From Phytohabitans rumicis (lineage in GTDB: Bacteria > Actinomycetota > Actinomycetes > Mycobacteriales > Micromonosporaceae), in NCBI RefSeq assembly GCF_011764445.1, contig NZ_BLPG01000001.1, forward strand, positions 2,418,001 through 2,482,000: a DNA stretch of 64,000 nucleotides, read 5' to 3'. Both the position numbers and the translations under genes were made by a program. The notes below the pieces were generated by a model. The model saw only the letters and a program-made list of their open reading frames with translations. It ran no database searches and was not told the origin of the DNA. This document shows, one piece after another, positions 1 through 7,704 of this stretch. Each line of letters starts with the position of its first letter. Position 1 is the first letter of the stretch.

Positions 1-267
1 CCGCCCAGCAAGGTGACCCTGCGCGACAACCGGGACAGCATCTCGCTCGCGTGGGCGTACCCGGCCGGTGCCAAGGGGCGGGTGCTGGTCTCGGGCGCCC
101 CGGAAGGCCAGCAGCAGCGCCCCTTCCAGGAGCTCCCGGCCGGTGCCACCAGCTACGTCGTGCACGGCCTGGACCAGGACATCGACTTCTGCTTCACAGT
201 GGCCGTCGTCTACTCCGCCCAAAGCGTGGGCCGCGCCAAGCCGGTCTGCACGGCCCGCGAGGGCTAG
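1..267 (+). CDS. C-terminal end of a fibronectin type III-domain protein (5' truncated by window)
   Basis: The frame is open from base 1 to a TAG at 265-267, so only the last 88 codons of a longer gene are present. The visible part resembles one fibronectin type III fold: alternating strands with 'SISLAWAYP' near its start and 'YVVHGLDQDIDFCFTVAVVY' towards its end, the usual position of the conserved Tyr/Leu of strands E and F. Such modules end secreted or membrane-anchored actinobacterial proteins, including some Ser/Thr kinases; the upstream domains are outside the window, so the function is unknown. It converges on the histidine kinase gene with only six bases between the stops. Confidence 0.6.
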   Translation, partial: PPSKVTLRDNRDSISLAWAYPAGAKGRVLVSGAPEGQQQRPFQELPAGATSYVVHGLDQDIDFCFTVAVVYSAQSVGRAKPVCTAREG

Positions 268-273
268 GGAGGG

Positions 274-1624
274 CTAGGCACCGTCCGTCGCGGGGAGGCG
301 GACCTCGGCGCGCAGGCCGGGACCAGCGTCCGCGAGGCGCACCGTGCCGCCGTACCGCCGGACCAGCTCGCGGACGATCGCGAGCCCCAGCCCGGCGCCG
401 CCGGCGTCGCGGGCCCGCGCGTCGTCCAGGCGGGTGAAGCGGTCGAAGACCCGGTCCCGGTCCGCGACCGGGATGCCGGGTCCGTCGTCGGTCACGGTGA
501 TCAAGTGGTACGCCCCGTCCGGCTGGACGGCGACCTCGACCCGGGTACGGGTGTGCCGCAGCGCGTTGTCGAGCAGGTTGGCGACTGCCCGGGCCAGCGC
601 GTCCGGCTCCCCGGTCGTCCACAGTGGATCGTCGGGGCCGCCACCGCGACCGACGGGTACCGCTCGGCCAGCGTGGTGACCAGCTCACCCAGTTCCACCG
701 GCATCGAGCGGACCGCCCGCGCGCCCGCGTCGTCGGCGCGCGCCAGCAGCAGCAGGTCGTCGACCAGGCGGCTGAGCCGCTGCGTGTCGGCGAGCAGGTC
801 CTCCCCACGGCCGGCCAGTCGGTGCGGTCGCCGAGCCGCTGCGCCACCTCCAGTTGGGTACGCATGTTGGCCAGCGGGCTGCGCAGCTCGTGCGCGGCGT
901 CGGCCACGAACGCCCGCTGCTTGGCCCGCGCCGCCTCCAGCCGGTCGAGCATGTCGTTGAGCGTCACGGCCAGCCGGTGGATCTCGTCCCGCGAGTCCGG
1001 CACCGGCAGCTGACCCGGCCGGCCCCCGCCGGTGATCTCCTCGGCCCCGGTGCGCAGCCCCTCCACCGGGCGCAGGGTGAGCCCGACGACCCGCCAGGCC
1101 ACCGCCGCCAGAGCGATCAACAACAGCGGGAACGCGACGAGCAGGATGTTGCGCAGCAGCCGCACGCTCTGCGTGAGGTCGCCCATCGACTTCGCCACGA
1201 GCACGGTCTGCGCGTTGTCCGGGCCGGCGGGCACCGCGACGACCCGCACCGGCCCGCGGATGCCGAGCCGGTCACCGGGGATGAAAAGGTGCTCCCCGTC
1301 CCGGGCCCGCGGCATCTCGTCCCGGTAGAGCACCGGCACCAGCCGGTCGGCGTCGATCGAGGCGGCCAGCACCCGGTGGTCGGCGTCGACGACCTGCACC
1401 CGGACGTCCCCGACGACGGGCAGCGGCTCGGGCACCTCGTTCTCGTTGACCATCGCGGCCACGCCCCGGGCGCTCTGCAGCGCCTCGCTGTCCGCGGTGG
1501 CCTGCAGGGCCAGCCCGAGCGCGAACACCATCCCGACACCGCCCACCGTCAGGCCGACCGCCAGCCCCGCGACGCCGATCAACATCAGCCGCGCACGCAG
1601 GCTGATGCGACGCCACCACCCCAT
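274..1624 (-). CDS. Two-component sensor histidine kinase (two frameshifts as read)
   Basis: Membrane sensor kinase for the regulator at 1696-2352. From ATG 1624 the protein has an N-terminal membrane segment after 'WRRISLRARLMLIGVAG', an extracytoplasmic sensor region, a second membrane segment ('ILLVAFPLLLIALAAVAW'), a HAMP linker, the dimerisation/phospho-acceptor motif 'DAAHELRSPLANMRT' and a C-terminal ATPase domain with 'DDGPGIP' and 'GAGLGLAIV'. The frame breaks twice, at the C run 803-806 and the G run 634-637; adding one G/C at each restores 'EDLLADTQRLSRLVDDLLLL' and 'DDPLWTTGEPDALARAVANL'. All catalytic boxes are present after correction, so the gene is probably intact in the organism. 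The gap to the regulator gene is filled by a perfect hairpin repeat. Confidence 0.85.
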
Positions 1625-1629
1625 CCGCT

Positions 1630-1693
1630 GGCGTGCAAGGAAGGGCCCCTTCCTATCGCTTTTTGAATAGGAAGGGGCCCTTCCTTGCACGCC
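1630..1693. repeat. Hairpin repeat, family 2, copy A (perfect 27-bp inverted repeat)
   Basis: Arms at 1630-1656 and 1667-1693 are perfectly complementary over 27 bp around a 10-base T-rich loop. The core, GGAAGGGCCCC, and a loop containing CGCTTTTTG are shared with copies at 12515-12569 and 39779-39830. Here the element fills almost the whole gap between the response regulator stop and the kinase start, inside an apparent operon, where it could attenuate or protect the downstream mRNA. The other two copies lie between convergent genes. Confidence 0.85.
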
Positions 1694-1695
1694 GC

Positions 1696-2352
1696 TCACG
1701 ACGAGAGACGGTAACCGGCGCCGCGGACCGTCTCCAGGACATCGCGGCCGATCTTGCGGCGCAGGTATCCGACGTACACCTCGACCGCGTTGGGCGCGGT
1801 CTCGATGCTCGCGTCCCACACGTGGTCGAGCAGCTCGGTCTTGGAGACCACCTCGCCGGCCCGGCGCATCAGGTACTCCAGCAGGGCGAACTCCCGCGCG
1901 GTCAGCCCGATCTCGGCGCCGTCCAGGGTCACCCGCCGCTCGGCGGGGTCGAGCCGCAGGCCGCCCGCGGCGAGCACCGTCGGGCGCTGCGGCGCGCCCC
2001 GCCGCAAGAGCGCCCGCAAGCGGGCCAGGAGCACGACATACGAGAACGGCTTCGTCAGGTAATCGTCGGCCCCGCAGTCCAGTCCGTCCGCCTGGTCGTA
2101 CTCGCCGTCCTTGGCGGAGAGCATGAGCACGGGCAGCCAGATCTCCTCGGCCCGCAGCTGGCGCACCACCCGGTAGCCGGACAGGCCGGGCAGCATCACG
2201 TCGAGGATCATCGCGTCGTACCCGCCGTGGCGGGCCATCTCCAGCCCGGTGGGGCCGTCGGCGGCCACGTCGACGGCGAAGCCCTCGCCCTGCAGCCCGC
2301 GCTGCAGCGCCGTCGCCAGCCTGGCCTCATCCTCTACCACCAGCAACCGCAC
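1696..2352 (-). CDS. OmpR/PhoB-family response regulator
   Basis: DNA-binding partner of the downstream kinase. The receiver domain begins 'VRLLVVEDEARLATALQ' (acidic pocket Asp-Glu), has the phospho-acceptor Asp in 'MILDVMLPG' and the conserved Lys in 'LTKPF'. The C-terminal winged helix contains 'LTAREFALLEYLMRR', a hinge typical of OmpR/PhoB proteins, and ends 'VETVRGAGYRLSS'. The start is placed at GTG 2352 because the receiver fold begins there; the frame is open 19 codons further upstream. It is transcribed away from the exporter module at 2450, with a gap of about 100 bp that must hold both promoters. Control of that module is inferred from position only. Confidence 0.88.
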   Translation of the reverse strand: MRLLVVEDEARLATALQRGLQGEGFAVDVAADGPTGLEMARHGGYDAMILDVMLPGLSGYRVVRQLRAEEIWLPVLMLSAKDGEYDQADGLDCGADDYLTKPFSYVVLLARLRALLRRGAPQRPTVLAAGGLRLDPAERRVTLDGAEIGLTAREFALLEYLMRRAGEVVSKTELLDHVWDASIETAPNAVEVYVGYLRRKIGRDVLETVRGAGYRLSS

Positions 2353-2435
2353 GTCACCAAGCGTGCCATCCTGACTGAGTACGCCCACAGCGACTCTCAG
2401 CGCGGTCACAGCGGTGGTTGCGCACGATGAGGGTC

Positions 2436-2441
2436 AGGAGG
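2436..2441 (+). promoter_or_regulatory. Ribosome binding site for the LolA-like gene
   Basis: A full AGGAGG lies eight bases before ATG 2450. It decides between this ATG and the GTG 36 bases upstream, and places the start directly before the export signal. Confidence 0.8.
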
Positions 2442-2449
2442 TGCGAAAC

Positions 2450-3544
2450 ATGTCAGTAATGAGCTCCCGGCCCGCCCTGCGGTGGCTGGTGCCGGCAGCG
2501 GCCGTGGCCGTGGTGATCGGCGGGGGCGCCGCGGTCGGCACGCTCGCGGCGACGGCCGAGCCAAGCCTGCCGGAGCGCAGCGCCGAGCAGCTGCTGGTCG
2601 ACCTGCAGACCGCCCGGCTCGAAGGGCTGTCCGGCACGGTGGTCCAGTCGGCCGACCTCGGACTGCCCGCCCTGGCCAGTCTCACCGGCGGCGGCAGCGG
2701 CAGCGCCGACCTGGCGTCCCTGATCTCCGGCTCCAACACGCTGCGGGTCTGGTACTCCGGTCCGGACAAGGCCCGGGTCGCCCTGATGGGGACGCTGGGC
2801 GAGACCGACGTGATCCGGAACGGCAAGGACGTTTGGATGTGGGAGAGCCGCGCCAACAAGGCCACCCACACCACGCTGTCCCTGGACGACACCGAGCAGC
2901 ACCAGCTGCCCGACGGCCTGCCGACCACCCCGCAAGAGGCGGCGGACCGGGCCTTGGCGGCGGTCAGCCCGAGCACGGAGGTCACCGTCGGGCGGTCCGC
3001 GACGATCGCCGGGCGGGACGCGTACGAGCTCGTGCTCGCCCCGCGCGACAAGACGTCGCTGGTGGGCCAGATCCGTATCGCGATCGACGCCACCGAGCAC
3101 GTGCCGCTGCGGTTCGAGGTCTTCCCGAAGGGGTCGGACCAGACGGCGTTCCAGGTCTCCTTCACCCAGGTCAACTTCGACCGGCCGGACGACCAGCAGT
3201 TCACGTTCAACCCGCCGCCCGGCGCCAAGGTCGAGGAGGGCGCGAAGCCGCCGGCCACCGGCGAGCGGCAGAAGGATTCCACCGACACCTCCGGCTTCAC
3301 CACCGTGGGCGAGGGCTGGACGACCGTGCTGGTGGCCAAGGCGCCGGCCGGCAACGGCGAAGAGAGCGAGCAGGCCGCCGGCGTGCTGCAGGCCCTGCCC
3401 AAGGTCAGCGGCGCGTGGGGCAGCGGACACGTGCTGACCGGCCGGCTCTTCACCGTACTGGTCACCGACGACGGGCGGGTCCTCGCCGGCCTGGTCAGCC
3501 CCGAACGGCTGTACGAGGTGGCGGCCACCAAGGCGGGTAAGTGA
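2450..3544 (+). CDS. Exported LolA/DUF2092-like protein
   Basis: 364-residue protein with an N-terminal signal/anchor ('LRWLVPAAAVAVVIGGGAAVGTLA', residues about 8-32) followed by a beta-rich domain of the LolA/LppX/DUF2092 type: repeated strand motifs such as 'LRVWYSGPDKARVAL', 'VWMWESRANKATHTTL' and 'LPLRFEVFPKG'-like segments. The fold binds lipid acyl chains in characterised relatives; the ligand here is unknown. The stop TGA overlaps the GTG of the ABC ATPase (3541), so the three genes 2450-5302 are translationally coupled. In this setting it may act as the extracytoplasmic partner of the exporter or as a lipid sensor. A role in an outer membrane is excluded by the host lineage. Confidence 0.8.
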   Translation: MSVMSSRPALRWLVPAAAVAVVIGGGAAVGTLAATAEPSLPERSAEQLLVDLQTARLEGLSGTVVQSADLGLPALASLTGGGSGSADLASLISGSNTLRVWYSGPDKARVALMGTLGETDVIRNGKDVWMWESRANKATHTTLSLDDTEQHQLPDGLPTTPQEAADRALAAVSPSTEVTVGRSATIAGRDAYELVLAPRDKTSLVGQIRIAIDATEHVPLRFEVFPKGSDQTAFQVSFTQVNFDRPDDQQFTFNPPPGAKVEEGAKPPATGERQKDSTDTSGFTTVGEGWTTVLVAKAPAGNGEESEQAAGVLQALPKVSGAWGSGHVLTGRLFTVLVTDDGRVLAGLVSPERLYEVAATKAGK

Positions 3545-4473
3545 CCGCCTTCGCGGTCGAGAGCAGCGGGCTCACGAAGCGGTTCGGACGCCAGGTCGCG
3601 GTTGACGCCGTCGACCTGGCGGTCCCCCGTGGGGCGGTCTACGGGTTCCTGGGCCCGAACGGCTCGGGCAAGACCACCACGATCCGCATGCTGCTCGGCC
3701 TGATCCGGCCGACCGCCGGCGGCCACGCGCTGCTCGGCGAGCGGATGCCGGGTGGCGCCGCCGCGGTGCTGCCCCGGGTGGGGGCGCTGGTCGAGGGGCC
3801 GGGCTTCCACCCGTACCTGTCGGGAATGGACAACCTGCGCCGGGTCGACGCGGCGGACCGTACCGTGAAAGCCGCCACCGCGGACGCCCGCATCCGCGCG
3901 GCGCTGGACCGGGTCGGGCTCGGCGCGGCGGCCGGCAAGCGGTACCGGGCGTACTCCCTGGGGATGCGGCAGCGGCTCGCGCTCGCCGCGGCCATGCTCA
4001 CCCCGCGCGAACTGCTGATCCTCGACGAGCCGACCAACGGGCTGGACCCGCAGGGCACCCGCGAGGTCCGCGCCCTGGTGACGGCGCTCGCGTCGGAGGG
4101 CTCCACGATCCTGCTCTCCACGCACCTACTGTCCGAAGTGGAGCAGATCTGCAGCCACGTCGGTGTCATGCACCGCGGCCAGCTCGTGGCACAGTCCACA
4201 CTGGAGGATATGCGGGCCGATTCGGCGCCTCGGGTGCGGGTGGAGACCGACCGGGCCGACGACGCGGCTCGGGTGCTGCGCGAGCTCGGGCTGGACGACG
4301 TGGCAGCGGATATTGGGGAGGCGACCGGGGCGCTCGGGCAGATCGCACCGGAGAAAGTGGTGGCGGCGCTGGTCCACGACGGCGTGCCGGTACGCGGGTT
4401 CGCCGTCGTCGCCCCCGACCTGGAGGACGTCTTCGTCTCGCTGACCGGGGAGGGCTTCGATGTCAGTGGCTGA
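3541..4473 (+). CDS. ABC transporter ATP-binding protein (exporter type)
   Basis: 310-residue ATPase that energises the permease encoded next. It carries Walker A 'GPNGSGKTT', a Q-loop region, the signature 'YSLGMRQRLALAAAM', Walker B 'LLILDEPTNGLDP' and the switch His in 'ILLSTHLLSE', followed by a C-terminal extension of about 90 residues ending 'DLEDVFVSLTGEGFD', typical of the DrrA/CcmA/NodI-like exporter group. The GTG start sits inside the previous gene's stop (GTGA), which indicates translational coupling. The substrate cannot be inferred; drug, lipid or bacteriocin export are all known in this group. Confidence 0.92.
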   Translation: MTAFAVESSGLTKRFGRQVAVDAVDLAVPRGAVYGFLGPNGSGKTTTIRMLLGLIRPTAGGHALLGERMPGGAAAVLPRVGALVEGPGFHPYLSGMDNLRRVDAADRTVKAATADARIRAALDRVGLGAAAGKRYRAYSLGMRQRLALAAAMLTPRELLILDEPTNGLDPQGTREVRALVTALASEGSTILLSTHLLSEVEQICSHVGVMHRGQLVAQSTLEDMRADSAPRVRVETDRADDAARVLRELGLDDVAADIGEATGALGQIAPEKVVAALVHDGVPVRGFAVVAPDLEDVFVSLTGEGFDVSG

Positions 4474-5302
4474 CGCCGTCCTGCCGCTCCGCTTCCTGGG
4501 CTCGGAACTCGGCCTGATCGCCCGCCGCAGGCGCAACCAGGCCGGGCTCGCCGTCCTCGCCGCGATCCCGGTCATCATCGCCATCGCCGTACGGGTATCC
4601 AACCCCTCCTCATCCGGCGGCGGCGAAGGCGGGCCGGAGTTCATCTCGTCGATCACCGGCAACGGCTTCTTCGTGGCGCTCGCCGCCCTGGCCGTCGAAC
4701 TCCAACTCTTCCTGCCCATCGCGGTCGCGGCCGTCGCCGGCGACGCGATCGCGGGCGAGGCCAACGTGGGCACGCTGCGCTACCTGCTCACCGTGCCGGT
4801 ACACCGGACCCGCCTGCTCGCGGTCAAGTACGTGGGCATCGTGTGGGGCGCGTTCGTGGCGGTCCTGACGGTGGCGATCACCGGGCTCGGCGCGGGGCTG
4901 CTGCTCTTCGGCGGCGGCGAGGTGACCATGCTGTCCGGCTCCACCGTGGGCATGGGCGAGGCACTGCTGCGGCTGCTGGCCATCTGCGCGTACCTGACCG
5001 TGTGCCTGGCGGCGCTCGGCGCGATCGGGCTCTTCATCTCGACCCTGACCGAGCAGCCGATGGGCGCCACGATCGCCATCACGATGCTGACCCTGACGAG
5101 CTGGATCCTGGGCGTGATCCCGCAGATCGACTGGCTCCACCCGTACCTGGTCACGTACTGGTGGAACAACTTCGGCGACCTGCTGCGCGACCCGGTCGCC
5201 TGGGACCCCATCCTCCGCGGCCTGCTCTCGGCCGGCGCGTACACCCTGATCTTCCTGACCGCCGCGTGGGCCAGGTTCGGCTCCCGCGACATCACCTCCT
5301 GA
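4460..5302 (+). CDS. ABC-2 type transporter permease
   Basis: 280-residue integral membrane protein with about six hydrophobic segments, starting at ATG 4460 inside the 3' end of the ATPase gene (14-base overlap). It contains the 'LTVPVHRTRLLAVKY' cytoplasmic coupling segment typical of ABC-2 permeases, after 'GDAIAGEANVGTLRY'. With the ATPase it should form a homodimeric exporter in the cytoplasmic membrane. The gene is followed at once by a strong GC hairpin, marking the end of the operon. Confidence 0.9.
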   Translation: MSVADAVLPLRFLGSELGLIARRRRNQAGLAVLAAIPVIIAIAVRVSNPSSSGGGEGGPEFISSITGNGFFVALAALAVELQLFLPIAVAAVAGDAIAGEANVGTLRYLLTVPVHRTRLLAVKYVGIVWGAFVAVLTVAITGLGAGLLLFGGGEVTMLSGSTVGMGEALLRLLAICAYLTVCLAALGAIGLFISTLTEQPMGATIAITMLTLTSWILGVIPQIDWLHPYLVTYWWNNFGDLLRDPVAWDPILRGLLSAGAYTLIFLTAAWARFGSRDITS

Positions 5303-5324
5303 CCCCGCCCGCTGGCGGGCGGGG
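5303..5324 (+). terminator. GC hairpin immediately after the ABC permease stop
   Basis: Perfect 10-bp inverted repeat CCCCGCCCGC / GCGGGCGGGG with a two-base loop, directly after the stop codon. There is no T-run, as usual in high-GC actinomycetes. It abuts the first family-1 hairpin repeat. Confidence 0.6.
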
Positions 5325-5418
5325 ATCAAGGACTTTTGCGTCGATCAAGGGCATACGGCCGTGCTTTGATCTCCAAACCACGACCGTTCGCCCTTGATCG
5401 ACGCAAAAGTCCTTGATC
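5324..5418. repeat. Hairpin repeat, family 1, copy 1 (long form)
   Basis: Perfect 29-bp outer arms (5324-5352 and 5390-5418) each contain GATCAAGG twice, enclosing an inner imperfect stem of the CACGACCG type and the loop TTTGATCTCC. It is the most complete of eight copies in the window (also at 5542, 16773, 28964, 47321, 53418, 62384 and 62884), all intergenic. Confidence 0.85.
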
Positions 5419-5424
5419 GACGCG

Positions 5425-5725
5425 CGGCGTGGGCCGGGCGCGCGTGCAGGCCCGGGGGCGCGGGCGCCGGGCCGCCGCGTGCGGGCGCCGGGCCGCCGCG
5501 CGGCCTGGCGCTTGGCGCGGGAGCGGCCCCTCGCGCGCGACGTCGATCAAGGGCATACGGCCGCGCTTTGATCTCCAAACCACGACCGTTCGCCCTTGAT
5601 CGACGCAAAAGTCCTTGATCGACGCACGGCCTTCGGCCTGGGGCGTCGCGCGGGCCGCAAGCCGTCGCCGCGCGGGCCGCAAGCCGTCGCCGCGCACACG
5701 GCCCAAGCGCGGAGGGGGCTCGCGC
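5425..5725. repeat. Gene-free GC-rich stretch with short tandem repeats and family-1 copy 2
   Basis: No gene is supported here. It holds a 20-bp unit repeated at 5460-5479 and 5481-5500, a second family-1 hairpin at 5542-5625 (with only one of its two outer GATCAAGG arms), and a perfect 22-bp tandem duplication at 5648-5669 / 5670-5691. Open frames crossing it are by-products of high GC. Confidence 0.7.
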
Positions 5726-5983
5726 TCACACGCGGGCGGTCGCGCGGGTGCAGGTGGCGGCGTGTGCGCTCTGCCATGCGTACAGGGCCGCCTTGATCCG
5801 CTCGGTTTCGCCGCGCGCGGAGGCGACCTCGCCGTACAGCCGGGCCATCTCGTCGGCCACGCGGTCGAGGAACGTCCGCACCTCGTCGGCGTCCACCCCG
5901 CCGCGGCGGCGCGGAGCGCGGGCGAAGACGGCGTTGCGCACCTGGTGCGGCCCGAGTCGCAGGTCCACTTGTCCGGTACTCAT
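5726..5983 (-). CDS. Small DivIVA-domain protein
   Basis: 85-residue cytoplasmic protein. After a short N-terminal part ('LGPHQVRNAVFARAPRRRGG') comes the DivIVA signature 'DADEVRTFLDRVADEMARLYGEV' and a predicted coiled helix to about residue 70. DivIVA/Wag31 proteins bind curved membrane at cell poles in actinomycetes, but this one is far shorter than Wag31 and has no long C-terminal coiled coil, so it is a mini-DivIVA of unknown role. Its ATG overlaps the stop of the methyltransferase gene (ATGA), making it the last gene of a three-gene coupled operon with the methyltransferase and a lipoprotein. Confidence 0.75.
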   Translation of the reverse strand: MSTGQVDLRLGPHQVRNAVFARAPRRRGGVDADEVRTFLDRVADEMARLYGEVASARGETERIKAALYAWQSAHAATCTRATARV

Positions 5984-6760
5984 GGTTTGTGCCCCATCGT
6001 CGAGAAGAGCAGATGTCCGCGCAGCACCAGGCCGGAGTCCGGATCTGCGACGAGTTGGTGCAGCCGGTCCAGTTCGCCGGGGTCAGTCCGGCGTCCAGGA
6101 AGCTGCTGCGGAACCGGGCGAGGTCCACGGTAACCAGCAGCGCGCCGGGATCGCCGGCCGTCCATACTGGAGCGTGGATCGTCGTGTCCACTGTGGTCAG
6201 GCCGGCCGCGCGCATGGCGGCGTGCAGCCGGGCGGCCCAGGCCGGATCGACGCCGTGCTCCGGCAGGATTTCCTCGATGAGCAGGCGCCGGTAGCGGGCG
6301 AACAGTCGCGCGTCCCGCGCGCTCGGCGCGGCCAGGATCGCGTCGTCGAGCCACAGGTACCAGTCCTCGACCACCAGGGTCCCGCCGGCCGGCAGCGCGT
6401 CGGCGAGCCGGCGCAGCAGCACTTCCCGGTTGGGCAGGCCCATCAGCAGCAGCCGGGCCCGGATCAGCCGGAACGGCCCGGTCGGCACCGGGTCGACGCG
6501 CGCGTCGTGGGCCAGGGTCCGGATCCGCGGGTGCGCGGCCACCCGGCGCGGGTCGCCCCCGCGGCGACTACCTCTCCCATCGGCCCTACCCGATCGGCCA
6601 GCCATACCGGTACGGCGCTTCCGCCCGCACCCAGTTCCAGGCAGCGCGCGCCGGCCAGGTCTGGCAGCCCGGTGAGCCGCCCGACGCTGAACGGGTCGAG
6701 CGTCGCCGCGAGATAGACCTCGTGCCGCACGTCGCACTCCAGCGGGCTGATGGTCCTCAT
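5980..6760 (-). CDS. Class I SAM-dependent methyltransferase (two frameshifts as read)
   Basis: From ATG 6760 the protein begins 'MRTISPLECDVRHEVYLAAT' and shows the SAM-binding motif I 'CLELGAGGSAVPVWLADRVG', then after correction the post-motifs 'RTLAHDARVDPVPTGPFRLIRARLLL' (split across strand 4) and 'LPAGGTLVVEDWY'. The frame is broken at the C run 6556-6560 and the G run 6079-6082; one extra G/C at each restores 'VVAAGGDPRRVAAHPRIRTL' and 'LTPGELDRLHQLVADPDSG'. About 259 residues when repaired. The substrate is not apparent. Start and stop both overlap the neighbouring genes by ATGA, so it is co-translated with the lipoprotein upstream and the DivIVA-domain protein downstream. Confidence 0.75.
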
Positions 6761-7077
6761 TGGACTCCCCGGGTCACGATGCCGGGCGCCACCAGGTCCT
6801 CCGGCTTCGGGGCGCCGGTAACCACGCCGGCGAGCTTGGCGTACGCGGAAAAGAGCAGCCACGGCACGGTGACGGAATTGAGCGTGGTTTGTTGGATGGC
6901 CCCGACGGCGCCTACGTCCGCGCGGGATTTGCCATTCCCCAACACGATCATCAGGGTCGACAGGGAGCCGGGGCGGATCTCCACCTCGATGTTGGCCGCC
7001 GCGAAAAAGCCCTTCTCCTCGTCACGGCTACAGGCGCCGACGGGCAGCACCAGCAGCAGGGCCAAAAGGAATCTCAT
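6757..7077 (-). CDS. Small putative lipoprotein
   Basis: 106 residues starting at ATG 7077, behind a clear GGAGG seven bases upstream. The N-terminus 'MRFLLALLLVLPVGAC' is a lipoprotein signal with lipobox V-G-A-C, so Cys16 should be lipidated and the protein anchored outside the membrane. The remainder has no recognised domain; it is hydrophilic with one hydrophobic patch ('VPWLLFSAYAKLAGVV'). It is the first gene of the lipoprotein / methyltransferase / DivIVA-domain operon. Longer in-frame extensions upstream lack a ribosome binding site and would bury the signal peptide. Confidence 0.7.
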   Translation of the reverse strand: MRFLLALLLVLPVGACSRDEEKGFFAAANIEVEIRPGSLSTLMIVLGNGKSRADVGAVGAIQQTTLNSVTVPWLLFSAYAKLAGVVTGAPKPEDLVAPGIVTRGVQ

Positions 7078-7704
7078 GTGTTCCTCCGGATATAGAGGGC
7101 GGGCGTGCCCGCGCTTGTGGCGCGTTTGCGGGAGGCGCACGCGAGCACGCCCGCCGGTCTCACCCGACGGCGCGGAGCTTGCGTCGTCACACCGCCGGGG
7201 AGGTCTGGTCAATAGGGGTGGCGGCGCGGCTCGCACCCGCGCGCGCCGGGCAATACGGGCTTCCGCCGGAGCCTTTCCGCCGCTCCTTATCGGCACCGAT
7301 CACGTCGACGTCTTCACTGGAAAACAACGCTGCCAACAGGAGTTCGTTGGAGCAAGCACAGCGATGGGAATGTGGATGGCGCCCATTTGCTTGGCTCGGT
7401 CGCACCAACTCGCGGCGCCCATTTGCGGAATACCAAAAAACTATTCGACACGTCATCCACGCGGTATGGGGTGGCACGCGCCGACCAAGTCGTGGTAGAA
7501 CATCGACGGACCGGGCGGCCGCATCCGTCCGGTCCCAATGTCGGCGATCGGGAGCGATCCCGATCGTGCAATACGGGCCTCCGCCAGAGCCTTTCCGCTG
7601 TCCTTTGAATGGGCGCAGGACAGCGTCGACGACGCCACCGATGGTGCGCCCGCCGCACCATCACCGTGGATTAGCCCCCACATCGGGCTTGTCGAGAGGT
7701 AGAA
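7078..7704. other. 627-bp gene-free region with direct repeats
   Basis: No gene is supported. The stretch is less GC-rich than its surroundings. It contains a 30-bp direct repeat at 7251-7280 and 7569-7598 (two mismatches, core AGCCTTTCCGC), and a 13-bp repeat GGCGCCCATTTGC at 7378-7390 and 7414-7426. It must hold the promoters of the lipoprotein operon (minus) and of the XRE-type regulator (plus). Open frames inside it have no convincing start or codon bias. Confidence 0.6.
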
